23,800 bases of DNA from NCBI GenBank assembly GCA_964409165.1, contig CAYPCH010000053.1, positions 1 through 23,800 of the forward strand, written 5' to 3'. Below, one piece after another: positions 6,763 to 14,443 of this stretch (within the stretch, counting starts at the first letter, position 1; each line of letters opens with the position of its first letter). This DNA is from CAYPCH01 sp964409165. Lineage in GTDB: Bacteria; Bacillota; Clostridia; Acetivibrionales; Acetivibrionaceae. The notes beneath the pieces are model-generated. The model was not told where the DNA came from. It saw nothing but the letters and a program-made list of their open reading frames with translations, and did no database searches. A program made the position numbers and the translations under genes.

Positions 6763-7647
6763 ATGAAAAAGGTTTTTTTAACCTTTTTTATATGCATTAT
6801 TACGGTTGTATCTTTTATTGCTTATACTAAATTTGGTAATGGGGATGTAATAAATACGAATACCGTGTCCACTAAAGGTATCAGTGAAGAAAATGGTTCA
6901 AGGCAAGAGGACGGTATTATAAGTACACCTTCTTCGCTTGTTGCTCTCAAAAGTGAAACGGTCAGCCCTGATAAATCCAGCAATCTCATGAATACTCCAA
7001 TGCAAGGTTCTCATGCGGAAGAAATATTTTTACATACGGATAAAATAGGAGATTCGGATATCCAAGATGATGGCAATAATGCTCAAGTAGTTGAGATACA
7101 AGGACTTATTGAACTTATCAAGCTGGATGATTCATTTGTTCTGGACATAAAGTATGCGACGGAGGATAATTTTACAAGTAAAATAATTTATACAAAAGCA
7201 AAATGTTTTATTCATAAGAATACTGCCCAAAAGCTTATATCAGCAAATAATGAGTTTAAGCAGATGGGTTATAGGATAAAGATATTTGATGCATACAGGC
7301 CCTTTGATGCACAGCAGGTTTTGTGGGATGCTGCACAGGACAAGTCTTTTGTTGCAGATCCCAAAAAGGGTTCAATTCATAACAGAGGGGCTGCGGTTGA
7401 TGTTACTTTTGTTGATATGGAAGGTAACGAGGCAGACATGCCTTCGGGATATGATGATTTTAGCGAAAGGGCAAAGATCAACTACAACGGCTGTTCCCAG
7501 ATTCAAAGGGAAAACAGGGAGCTTTTAGGAGAAATAATGATAAAGCATGGATTCAAAAGAATCAGCAATGAATGGTGGCATTTTGAGGACACAGATGCAA
7601 AAAACTATCCTATTCTTAACTTATCTTTTGAAGAGTTTCTTGATTGA
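6763..7647 (+). CDS. Membrane-anchored D-alanyl-D-alanine dipeptidase (VanX/DdpX-like, M15D)
   Basis: A 294-residue protein with an N-terminal signal or anchor segment (KKVFLTFFICIITVVSFIAY, 2-21), a low-complexity linker to about 110, and a peptidase M15 domain predicted to cleave D-Ala-D-Ala outside the cell. Zinc site and catalytic residues: SIHNRGAAVD (H206 and D213, seven apart as in VanX) and EWWHFED (E270 and H273, three apart as in VanX); the conserved Arg is in DAYRP (R179). The ATG at 6763 follows GGGGAT; the in-frame TTG at 6745 lies upstream of that site. There is no vanH/vanA, so peptidoglycan-fragment turnover is more likely than vancomycin resistance. It stands alone between a terminator and recJ. 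No lipobox cysteine is visible. Confidence 0.88.
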   Translation: MKKVFLTFFICIITVVSFIAYTKFGNGDVINTNTVSTKGISEENGSRQEDGIISTPSSLVALKSETVSPDKSSNLMNTPMQGSHAEEIFLHTDKIGDSDIQDDGNNAQVVEIQGLIELIKLDDSFVLDIKYATEDNFTSKIIYTKAKCFIHKNTAQKLISANNEFKQMGYRIKIFDAYRPFDAQQVLWDAAQDKSFVADPKKGSIHNRGAAVDVTFVDMEGNEADMPSGYDDFSERAKINYNGCSQIQRENRELLGEIMIKHGFKRISNEWWHFEDTDAKNYPILNLSFEEFLD

Positions 7648-7705
7648 AGTTTGAATATTGGGTTCATTTTATTTATAATATACCTTATATATATATCTAG
7701 TTGTG

Positions 7706-7757
7706 CCCAAAACTCAATTCCTTTAATTGAAAATGTAGAATCATTTTCGTGATTAAT
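7706..7757 (+). repeat. Intergenic repeat, copy 3 (3' part only)
   Basis: The tail ATTTTCGTGATTAAT (7743-7757) matches 5735-5749 and 13172-13186 with one or two substitutions. It is preceded by CTCAATTCCTTTAATTGAAAA, a loose match to the middle of copy 2. TTGAAAATG and CATTTTCG flank a short loop and can pair. It ends about 54 bp before recJ. The head block is not recognisable. Confidence 0.45.
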
Positions 7758-7810
7758 ATAATTTGATATTACAAAAATGCGCAATGAAAATAGCATGAAC
7801 AGGTGATTTG

Positions 7811-10288
7811 ATGGAATACGGAAACCGTTGGATTATTAACGATATACAGGAAGAAGAAGTAGAAAAAGTAGCAAAAGAAGCAGGGATTTCAAGACTCCTG
7901 GCAAAGGTTTTTTTAAGCAGGGGTATTCGTGATGCAGACTATATACGTAAGTTTTTGAATGCTTCTTTAGAGGAGCTTTACGACCCTTTTATGCTTAAGG
8001 ACATGGATAGAGCTGTAGGGAGGATATTAAAAGCAATATCAGACCACGAAAGGATTCTTATATATGGTGACTATGATGTGGATGGAGTAACGAGCACTTC
8101 TGTTCTTTATGATTTTTTATCAGGGAATAAGGCCGACATAAGCTATTTTATACCCAATAGAATGCAAGAAGGATACGGACTTACGGTGGGTGCAATTGAC
8201 AGGATTCTTAAAAAAAATGTTGGTTTGATAATAACTGTTGATTGTGGAATTACAGCCTTTGAAGAGGTGGAATATATTAATGGCAATAATGTTGATATTA
8301 TAATCACTGACCACCATGAGTGCAAGGAATGTATACCCGATGCTTATGCTGTTATAAACCCTCTAAGACCTGATTGCAGCTATCCTTTTAAGGAGCTTGC
8401 AGGGGTGGGTGTAGTGTTTAAGCTGGTGGAAGCTCTTTCGATCAGGATGGGGACAAAGGGGGCAAGTATGCGTTATCTTGACCTGGTTGCATTAGGTACG
8501 GTTGCAGATGTTGTTCCTCTTCTTGATGAAAACAGGGTTATAGTCAAGCACGGGCTATTGATGATTGAATCTACTTCAAATATAGGATTAAAATCGCTTA
8601 TAAAGCTTTCAGGAGCTATCGACAGGAAGATAACGACGTCCATTGTGGGTTTTGTACTTGCTCCGAGAATTAATGCAGCTGGCAGAGTAGGAGATGCGCA
8701 GAGGGCTGTAAGGCTTTTGACTACAGATGACGAGAAGGAAGCTTTGATGCTTTCATCTGAACTTGATGAACAGAATAAGTATCGCAAGGATACAGAGCTT
8801 TCAATATGGCAGGAAGTAGAAAACACTATAAACTCCAAGGTTGATTTTGAGAAGGAGAAGATTGTAGTTGTTTCAGGAGAAGGATGGCATAATGGAGTAG
8901 TAGGAATAGTTGCTGCTAGAGTTACAGAAAAGTATAACAGGCCATGTATTCTGATTTCTATTGAAGACGGCATTGGAAAGGGCTCGGGAAGAAGCATTGA
9001 AGGGTTTAACCTTTTTAAGGCGCTTCAAAGCTGTGAGAGTATTCTCTTAAAGTATGGAGGACATGAACTTGCGGCAGGTCTTACATTAAATTCGGAAAAT
9101 ATAGATTTGCTCAGAAAGATGATTAACGAATATGCCGATAAATTTATAAAACCTTCAGATCTGATACCCAGAGTAAAGATTGATGCAGTTATAAGCAAAG
9201 AATATCTTACTATGGAGAATGTCAGGGAATTGGAACTTTTAGCTCCTTTCGGTGCGAAAAACTCTGAACCGGTATTTGTGCTACATAACTTGAAAATATC
9301 TGATATCAGGGCTGTTGGACAGGATAAGCATATAAAAATAAAGTTTTTTAACAGTAATTTTTGTGTTGATGGGATTGGTTTTAACAAGGGAAATCTTGCG
9401 GATATATATTTTGAATCGGATGTTTTGGATGTCGCATGTTCTGTTGAAATAAATTCATGGAATAATACTGAATCGGTACAGCTTATAATAAAGGATCTTA
9501 AATTCTGTAAAGATTCACTTATGGAAAATTATTTTTTTTACAGTCTGGATAAGTGTATTGATTTTATAAGAGAATACAACGATAATAGTATTAATAGTTA
9601 TTTTGAGAAGATAGATGTTATTAAGAATAATAAGAGTGTAGATGATGTTTTAGCTGATTGCTTGGATAAAGGAGGTCAATACGCAATTCTTGCAGGCTCA
9701 ATTCAAAGTCTTAGAAACCTCGTTGACAGTCTTGACAGCAATTTTAGAATTCCTCCTGAAAGTTACAGAGTTTTTTTCGGTGAGTTCATACCGGAAGATA
9801 CCTGTTCATTATATATAATAGCAAATCCCGATCCTGAGAAATGCGATTTTTCAGGATTTGACAAGATTATAATTTACGGGAACTGGATTTGTGTCAATTA
9901 TTTACATGATGCAATATGCGGAATTGATTTAAACAGGCTTTGTATATATAATGGAATAAGTTTTGACTTTAATGAGAATGAAATTGTTCTATCAAGACAG
10001 GATATGGTTGCTACCTACCAATATATAAAGTCAAACTACAGTGAAAATTTTGTTTTAGAGGATTTGTTTGTTTTTGCAAGGAATGTGGCAAAAAGCTATA
10101 GAATACCGATGAATTATTTTAAGATAAAAAAGGTGTTTCAGGTTTTTGAAGAATTAAATCTTTTGGAAAAGTCACCTTATGGTAAATATGGGATGTATGT
10201 AAGAATAAATGACAACAAGGAAAAGACAAGTTTGGATAATTCAATGTTGTTTCGGAGCATTAAAAGATTGACGGCTGTAGGGAAGTAA
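7811..10288 (+). CDS. recJ: Single-stranded-DNA exonuclease RecJ
   Basis: A 5'-3' single-strand DNA exonuclease of recombination and mismatch/base-excision repair. This 825-residue form has the DHH phosphoesterase core: GDYDVDG (86-92), VDCG (143-146), TDHHE (166-170) and LGTVADVVPL (228-237). The DHHA1 domain follows (GKGSGRSIEGFN at 389-400; GGHELAAG at 416-423). The last 260 or so residues are the Firmicutes-type RecJ C-terminal extension, ending in a winged-helix-like segment, so it is longer than the E. coli enzyme (577). The ATG at 7811 lies four bases after AGGTGA; the adjacent TTG at 7808 is less likely. apt follows 33 bp later and relA/spoT after that, an order common in clostridia. 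Confidence 0.96.
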   Translation: MEYGNRWIINDIQEEEVEKVAKEAGISRLLAKVFLSRGIRDADYIRKFLNASLEELYDPFMLKDMDRAVGRILKAISDHERILIYGDYDVDGVTSTSVLYDFLSGNKADISYFIPNRMQEGYGLTVGAIDRILKKNVGLIITVDCGITAFEEVEYINGNNVDIIITDHHECKECIPDAYAVINPLRPDCSYPFKELAGVGVVFKLVEALSIRMGTKGASMRYLDLVALGTVADVVPLLDENRVIVKHGLLMIESTSNIGLKSLIKLSGAIDRKITTSIVGFVLAPRINAAGRVGDAQRAVRLLTTDDEKEALMLSSELDEQNKYRKDTELSIWQEVENTINSKVDFEKEKIVVVSGEGWHNGVVGIVAARVTEKYNRPCILISIEDGIGKGSGRSIEGFNLFKALQSCESILLKYGGHELAAGLTLNSENIDLLRKMINEYADKFIKPSDLIPRVKIDAVISKEYLTMENVRELELLAPFGAKNSEPVFVLHNLKISDIRAVGQDKHIKIKFFNSNFCVDGIGFNKGNLADIYFESDVLDVACSVEINSWNNTESVQLIIKDLKFCKDSLMENYFFYSLDKCIDFIREYNDNSINSYFEKIDVIKNNKSVDDVLADCLDKGGQYAILAGSIQSLRNLVDSLDSNFRIPPESYRVFFGEFIPEDTCSLYIIANPDPEKCDFSGFDKIIIYGNWICVNYLHDAICGIDLNRLCIYNGISFDFNENEIVLSRQDMVATYQYIKSNYSENFVLEDLFVFARNVAKSYRIPMNYFKIKKVFQVFEELNLLEKSPYGKYGMYVRINDNKEKTSLDNSMLFRSIKRLTAVGK

Positions 10289-10321
10289 AAATATTTTAAT
10301 ATATTAAAAGGGGAGAGGCTC

Positions 10322-10837
10322 ATGGATTTAAAGTCTAAGCTAAGAGAAGTAATCAATTTTCCTAAGGAAGGAATAAACTTTATAGACATTACAACTGTAC
10401 TTCAAGATGGGCAGGTCTTCAAAGAATGCATTGACAAAATGAAAGAAAAAATCAAGGTTTTTGGGGATTTTGACTTGATTGTGGGTCCTGAGTCAAGAGG
10501 TTTTATTTTTGGAACGCCTCTTGCCTACAGTTTGGAAAAAGGTTTTGTTCCTATTAGAAAGAAGGGAAAATTGCCGTATGAAACTATTTGTGTTGAGTAC
10601 GAACTGGAGTATGGAACTGACAAACTTGAAATGCATGTCGATGCGATATCAAAAGGACAGAAGGTTGTTATTGTTGATGATCTTTTAGCAACAGGCGGTA
10701 CAACAGAGTCGAATATCAAGCTTGTTGAACAATTGGGCGGAGAAGTTGTAGGAATATTATATTTTATAGAATTAACATTTTTAAACGGAAGAGACAAAAT
10801 GAAAGGATTTAATGTTGAGTCATTAGTAAAGTATTAG
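10322..10837 (+). CDS. apt: Adenine phosphoribosyltransferase
   Basis: Purine salvage: adenine plus PRPP gives AMP and pyrophosphate, in the cytoplasm. At 171 residues it is standard size. The PRPP-binding loop VVIVDDLLATGGTT lies at 115-128; the N-terminal INFPKEGINFIDIT (11-24) and VGPESRGFIFG (54-64) are typical of Apt. The ATG at 10322 follows AAAGGGGAGAGG. It lies between recJ and relA/spoT with gaps of about 33 bp, so the three are probably co-transcribed. Confidence 0.97.
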   Translation: MDLKSKLREVINFPKEGINFIDITTVLQDGQVFKECIDKMKEKIKVFGDFDLIVGPESRGFIFGTPLAYSLEKGFVPIRKKGKLPYETICVEYELEYGTDKLEMHVDAISKGQKVVIVDDLLATGGTTESNIKLVEQLGGEVVGILYFIELTFLNGRDKMKGFNVESLVKY

Positions 10838-10871
10838 AAACAAGGTATCGGTATCCTGGGGGGGATATTCA

Positions 10872-13049
10872 ATGAGTGATGGCTACAATCGCCTTCTAAA
10901 AAAAATTGGTAAATATAATCAAAACTGTGACGTAAAGTTGCTGGAAAAGGCCTATGTGCTTTCAAAAAAGGCACATAACGGGCAGCAAAGAGTTTCTGGC
11001 GATCCTTTTATTGTGCACCCTATGGAGGTTGCCAATATACTGGCAGAGCTTGAATTGGATTGTACTGCTATAATTGCAGGAATGCTGCACGATACCATTG
11101 AGGATACCACATATACCTATGAACAGTTGAAAGAGAATTTTGGAGAAGAGATTGCAAGCCTTGTAGACGGAGTAACCAAACTGGGTAAAATACCTTATAC
11201 GACAAAAGAGGAACAACAGGCAGAAAATTTCAGGAAGATGTTTCTTGCAATGTCCAAGGACATCAGAGTTATACTTATTAAGCTTGCAGATAGGCTTCAT
11301 AATATGCGGACGCTCAAATATATGACACCTGAAAAACAGGTTGAAAAGGCAAAGGAGACGCTGGAAATATATGCTCCCCTTGCGCATAGACTTGGTATAC
11401 TGAAAATAAAATGGGAGCTTGAGGATCTTTGTCTTAGATATATAGACCCTAAAGGATATTATGAACTTGTCAACAGGATTGCAAAAAAGAGAAGGGAAAG
11501 GGAAGGCTATATTTCCCGCATATTGCAAAGCCTTAAGGAAAAAACCCTTGAACTTGGTATAGAAGCTCACCTTGACGGAAGACCCAAACATTTTTACAGT
11601 ATCTATAGAAAAATGATAAGGCAGAATAAGGATATTGACCAGATTTATGATCTTATTGCTTTCAGGGTAATAGTCAATACGGTTAAGGATTGCTATGCAG
11701 TACTTGGGCTTGTGCATGAGTTTTTCAAGCCAATGCCCGGAAGATTCAAGGATTATATCGCAATGCCGAAGCCTAATATGTACCAGTCGTTGCACACCAC
11801 GGTTATAGGACCTGAGGGCGTACCCTTTGAAATACAGATAAGAACATGGGATATGCATAGGGTTGCCGAGGTAGGCATTGCTGCTCACTGGAAGTATAAA
11901 GAAGGCAGATCTTCGGATGATGATGCAGATAGCAAGCTGGCATGGTTGAGGCAACTTATGGAATGGCAGAAGGAAATGCGCGATGCGGACGAATTTATGG
12001 AAACCTTAAAGATAGATCTTTTTACCGATGAGGTTTTTGTATTTACTCCAAAAGGAGATGTTATGAATTTGCCTGCTGGCTCTAACCCTATTGACTTTGC
12101 CTATGCTATTCATAGTGCAATAGGAAATAAAATGTCAGGAGCAAAAGTAAATAGTAGAATTGTACCTATAGATTATGAATTGAAGAACGGCGATATAGTT
12201 GAGATATTAACATCGAAGGGCGTTCAGGGACCGAGCCGGGATTGGCTTAAAATTGCAAAGAGTTCCCAGGCGAGAAACAAAATAAATCAGTGGTTCAAGA
12301 AGGAGAAAAGAGAGGAGAATATTTCAAGGGGCAAGGAAATGGTTGAGAAAGAACTTAAAAAGCAGGTTCTTTCATCCAATCAATTATTTAAGCCCGAATG
12401 GATTGAAATTATATTGAAGAAATATACCTTCAATACTTTAGATGACCTTTATGCAGCAATAGGTTACGGCGGATTAACTGCAAAAAAAGTGATTTCAAGA
12501 CTTAAGGAAGAATACCGCAAGACCATAAAAACCGAAGAACTTGCAGAGCAAATGGTTGAGACCGTAAACAAGAAAGCTCGACAAAGAAGGAGAACGATTC
12601 CGGAAAATGGTATTGTAGTAAAAGGTATAGACAATTGTCTTGTAAGGATATCAAGGTGTTGTAATCCGGTTCCGGGGGATGATATTATAGGATATATCAC
12701 TCGTGGCAGAGGAGTTTCCGTTCATAGGAAAGATTGCTCGAATGTTACAGACAATATAGACGGAGACAACAGACTCATTGATGTGACATGGTATACAGCG
12801 AACAATGTTGCATACAAGGCAGATATTACTGTTATGGCACATGACAGGACAGCGCTTTTGATGGAAATAGCGAATGTAATCGGAGAGTCAAAGATACCAT
12901 TAAAGGCGATAAATGCCAGAACGACAAGGGATCAGACAGCGGTTATGAACCTTACACTTGAGATAACAAATACCGACCAGCTTGAGAAGATTATCAGGAA
13001 AGTAAAAAAGGTTGAAGGAGTATTTGAGGTTACAAGAAACAAACAATAA
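10872..13049 (+). CDS. relA: Bifunctional (p)ppGpp synthetase/hydrolase (RSH)
   Basis: Makes and degrades (p)ppGpp, the alarmone of the stringent response. At 725 residues it has the full long RSH layout. The HD hydrolase domain has HDTIEDT (H73-D74, E77-D78) and RLHNMRT (141-147). The synthetase domain has GRPKHFYSIYRKM (236-248), RFKDYI (291-296) and YQSLHTT (304-310). A TGS domain starts at about 386 (DEVFVFTPKGD), a Cys-containing region (RCCNPVPGD) is near 600, and a C-terminal ACT domain ends the protein. The RFKD motif is the form associated with bifunctional enzymes, and an intact HD site agrees. The ATG at 10872 follows a G-rich site (GGGGGGGAT). No terminator is obvious behind it; a repeat copy begins 26 bp later. 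Confidence 0.97.
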   Translation: MSDGYNRLLKKIGKYNQNCDVKLLEKAYVLSKKAHNGQQRVSGDPFIVHPMEVANILAELELDCTAIIAGMLHDTIEDTTYTYEQLKENFGEEIASLVDGVTKLGKIPYTTKEEQQAENFRKMFLAMSKDIRVILIKLADRLHNMRTLKYMTPEKQVEKAKETLEIYAPLAHRLGILKIKWELEDLCLRYIDPKGYYELVNRIAKKRREREGYISRILQSLKEKTLELGIEAHLDGRPKHFYSIYRKMIRQNKDIDQIYDLIAFRVIVNTVKDCYAVLGLVHEFFKPMPGRFKDYIAMPKPNMYQSLHTTVIGPEGVPFEIQIRTWDMHRVAEVGIAAHWKYKEGRSSDDDADSKLAWLRQLMEWQKEMRDADEFMETLKIDLFTDEVFVFTPKGDVMNLPAGSNPIDFAYAIHSAIGNKMSGAKVNSRIVPIDYELKNGDIVEILTSKGVQGPSRDWLKIAKSSQARNKINQWFKKEKREENISRGKEMVEKELKKQVLSSNQLFKPEWIEIILKKYTFNTLDDLYAAIGYGGLTAKKVISRLKEEYRKTIKTEELAEQMVETVNKKARQRRRTIPENGIVVKGIDNCLVRISRCCNPVPGDDIIGYITRGRGVSVHRKDCSNVTDNIDGDNRLIDVTWYTANNVAYKADITVMAHDRTALLMEIANVIGESKIPLKAINARTTRDQTAVMNLTLEITNTDQLEKIIRKVKKVEGVFEVTRNKQ

Positions 13050-13075
13050 ATTTTTAAAGTGTAATAGTGTAATAC

Positions 13076-13186
13076 TGAAGTGTGATAAAGGTTCTTTTCG
13101 TGTTTCAATTTCTGAAAATTGACATTGCGAAAATAAAATCCTATGAAAATCAAAGTCTTTAGTGTATAATTATTTTCGCGATTAAT
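13076..13186 (+). repeat. Intergenic repeat, copy 4, with a long-armed inverted repeat
   Basis: The head TGAAGTGTGATAAAG (13076-13090) matches copy 1 apart from one inserted base, and the tail ATTTTCGCGATTAAT (13172-13186) matches copies 2 and 3. ATTGCGAAAATAA (from 13124) and TTATTTTCGCGAT (to 13182) are complementary at 12 of 13 positions and bracket the presumed dtd promoter region. Confidence 0.5.
13119..13147 (+). promoter_or_regulatory. Possible promoter upstream of dtd
   Basis: TTGACA (13119-13124), 17 bases, then TATGAA (13142-13147), a weak -10. A better -10 (TATAAT, 13165-13170) lacks a matching -35. The -35 box overlaps one arm of the inverted repeat in this gap, so the repeat may act as an operator or transcript foldback. 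Uncertain. Confidence 0.4.
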
Positions 13187-13206
13187 ATTATAAGAGGTGT
13201 TAAGTA

Positions 13207-13656
13207 ATGAGAGCGGTAGTACAAAGGGTAACTTCTTCAAAGGTTACTGTAGAAGGAAATACAATAGGGGAGATAAAGAAAGGTCTGACGGTTCTTATAG
13301 GCATAGGAGAAGATGATACCGAGAGAGATTTGGAATATCTGGTAGATAAAATTATAAATTTGAGGATATTTGAAGACAGGGAAGAGAAAATGAATCTTTC
13401 CCTGAAGGATGTAAACGGAGAACTTCTGGTTGTATCACAGTTTACCCTGTACGGTGATTGCCGCAAAGGCAAACGCCCGAGTTTTGATAAAGCTGCCAAG
13501 CCTGATGTGGCAGAAGAGTTGTATGGGAGATTTGTCAATGCTTGCAGGGAATTAGGCATAAAGGTTCAAACAGGCAAGTTCCAAGCTATGATGATTGTTG
13601 AGATACATAACGACGGACCGGTAACTATACTTTTAGACAGCAAAAAGGAATTTTAA
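13207..13656 (+). CDS. dtd: D-aminoacyl-tRNA deacylase (DTD)
   Basis: Hydrolyses D-amino acids mischarged onto tRNA and also removes glycine from tRNA-Ala. At 149 residues it is standard family length. The two signature motifs are present: SQFTL (77-81), whose Thr is near the active site, and NDGPVT (135-140) with the Gly-Pro chirality motif. LYGDCRKGKRPSFD (81-94) is also typical. The ATG at 13207 follows AAGAGGTG. The MBL-fold gene starts 15 bp after it, so the two are co-transcribed. The neighbouring hisS and aspS fit a translation-quality cluster. Confidence 0.96.
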   Translation: MRAVVQRVTSSKVTVEGNTIGEIKKGLTVLIGIGEDDTERDLEYLVDKIINLRIFEDREEKMNLSLKDVNGELLVVSQFTLYGDCRKGKRPSFDKAAKPDVAEELYGRFVNACRELGIKVQTGKFQAMMIVEIHNDGPVTILLDSKKEF

Positions 13657-13671
13657 GAATTGGAGGACAAT

Positions 13672-14277
13672 ATGAAATTTGAATGTTTGCCGACAGGATT
13701 AATTGGTTCAAACTGCTATATAATTTGGGAAAACGGTGAGGGTATAGTTATAGACCCAGCCTGTGACACTTCAGAGATAATGGATGTTGCTGATAAAAAT
13801 GGTATAAAGATAAAATACATTGTTCTTACTCACGGACATATGGATCATATTTACTCTGTCGATGAATTAAGATCAAAAACCGATGCTAAAGTACTGATAC
13901 ATGAAAATGATGCCGAAAAGCTTGAAGATTTTGTTGCAAACGGTGCAATTGTGGTACTTGGAGAAGCAATGAAGCTGAAGCCTGCTGATGAGGTTTTAAA
14001 GGATGGAGACAAATTTTATGCCGGAGGGATGGAATTTGAAGTAATACATACACCTGGACATACCTCGGGGAGCATTTGCATAAAAGTAGAAAACAGCTTG
14101 TTTTCAGGTGATACGTTGTTTGCTATGGGAAGAGGCAGAACGGATCTGATAGACGGTAATGAAATGGATATTATAAATTCAATAAAAAATAAACTATTAA
14201 CGCTTGATGACAGTGTTGAGGTTTATCCGGGGCATAACAGAAAAACTACCATCGGAGCTGAGAGAAAATATTTCTGA
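13672..14277 (+). CDS. Metallo-beta-lactamase-fold hydrolase (glyoxalase II-like)
   Basis: A 201-residue cytoplasmic MBL-fold protein. Metal ligands are visible: THGHMDH (53-59, the HxHxDH motif), HTPGHTSG (H130), SGDTLF (D147) and PGHNRKTTIGAERKYF (H188), which closes the protein as in the glyoxalase II/YqgX-like group. It probably hydrolyses a thioester or similar small substrate, but the substrate cannot be named from sequence. The ATG at 13672 follows GGAGGA; the in-frame TTG at 13660 precedes that site. It lies between dtd and hisS, a placement conserved in clostridia in my recollection. Confidence 0.9.
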   Translation: MKFECLPTGLIGSNCYIIWENGEGIVIDPACDTSEIMDVADKNGIKIKYIVLTHGHMDHIYSVDELRSKTDAKVLIHENDAEKLEDFVANGAIVVLGEAMKLKPADEVLKDGDKFYAGGMEFEVIHTPGHTSGSICIKVENSLFSGDTLFAMGRGRTDLIDGNEMDIINSIKNKLLTLDDSVEVYPGHNRKTTIGAERKYF

Positions 14278-14287
14278 ATGATAAAAC

Positions 14288-14377
14288 GGGACTGAAAGCA
14301 TAACGGTTCATACCATGGTAGTACCGCGGGAATCAATAGCCTCTTGTCCCTGACACATGTCAGACGAGGGGTCTTTT
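14288..14377 (+). promoter_or_regulatory. T-box-like leader remnant of hisS (no Stem I visible)
   Basis: ATGGTAGTACCGCG (14315-14328) matches the 3' part of the T-box consensus AGGGTGGNACCGCG and is followed by the usual downstream CTTGTCCCT and a terminator. GGGAC (14288-14292) could pair with GTCCC (14346-14350). Two things are wrong for a working T-box. Only 10 bases separate the MBL stop codon from this region, so no Stem I with a histidine specifier is visible. The acceptor-pairing bases read TAGT rather than TGGN. Inference: a truncated or decayed tRNA-His-sensing leader. Stem I overlapping the MBL coding sequence is not excluded. Confidence 0.6.
14339..14377 (+). terminator. Leader terminator upstream of hisS
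   Basis: CCTCTTGTC (14340-14348) pairs with GACGAGGGG (14363-14371) with two G-T wobbles. An inner TGACA/TGTCA stem (14351-14362) caps it, and TCTTTT follows. It ends the dtd-MBL transcript or acts as the attenuator of the T-box-like leader. Confidence 0.75.
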
Positions 14378-14443
14378 AGTATATATAATAATAATAGTTT
14401 TGTAAAATACCATAAAATTAGGAAACGGATATTGGAGGGGAAT

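Noticed and set aside
6763..7647. Vancomycin resistance cluster
   Set aside because: Only a VanX-like gene is present. No vanH, vanA/B ligase or VanRS regulators lie nearby, and the membrane anchor does not fit VanX.
8473..8997. 174-codon minus-strand frame opposite recJ
   Set aside because: Antisense to the conserved DHH/DHHA1 region of RecJ, Ser/Thr-rich shadow composition, no ribosome binding site support.
10962..11954. 330-codon minus-strand frame opposite relA/spoT
   Set aside because: It lies entirely antisense to a fully conserved RSH gene. The translation has no recognisable domain and a composition typical of shadow frames.
14357..14443. 29-residue N-terminal extension of HisRS
   Set aside because: It would start inside the leader terminator. 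The strong GGAGGGG site directly before ATG 14444 and the family start (LTKAPKGTKDI) support the shorter protein.
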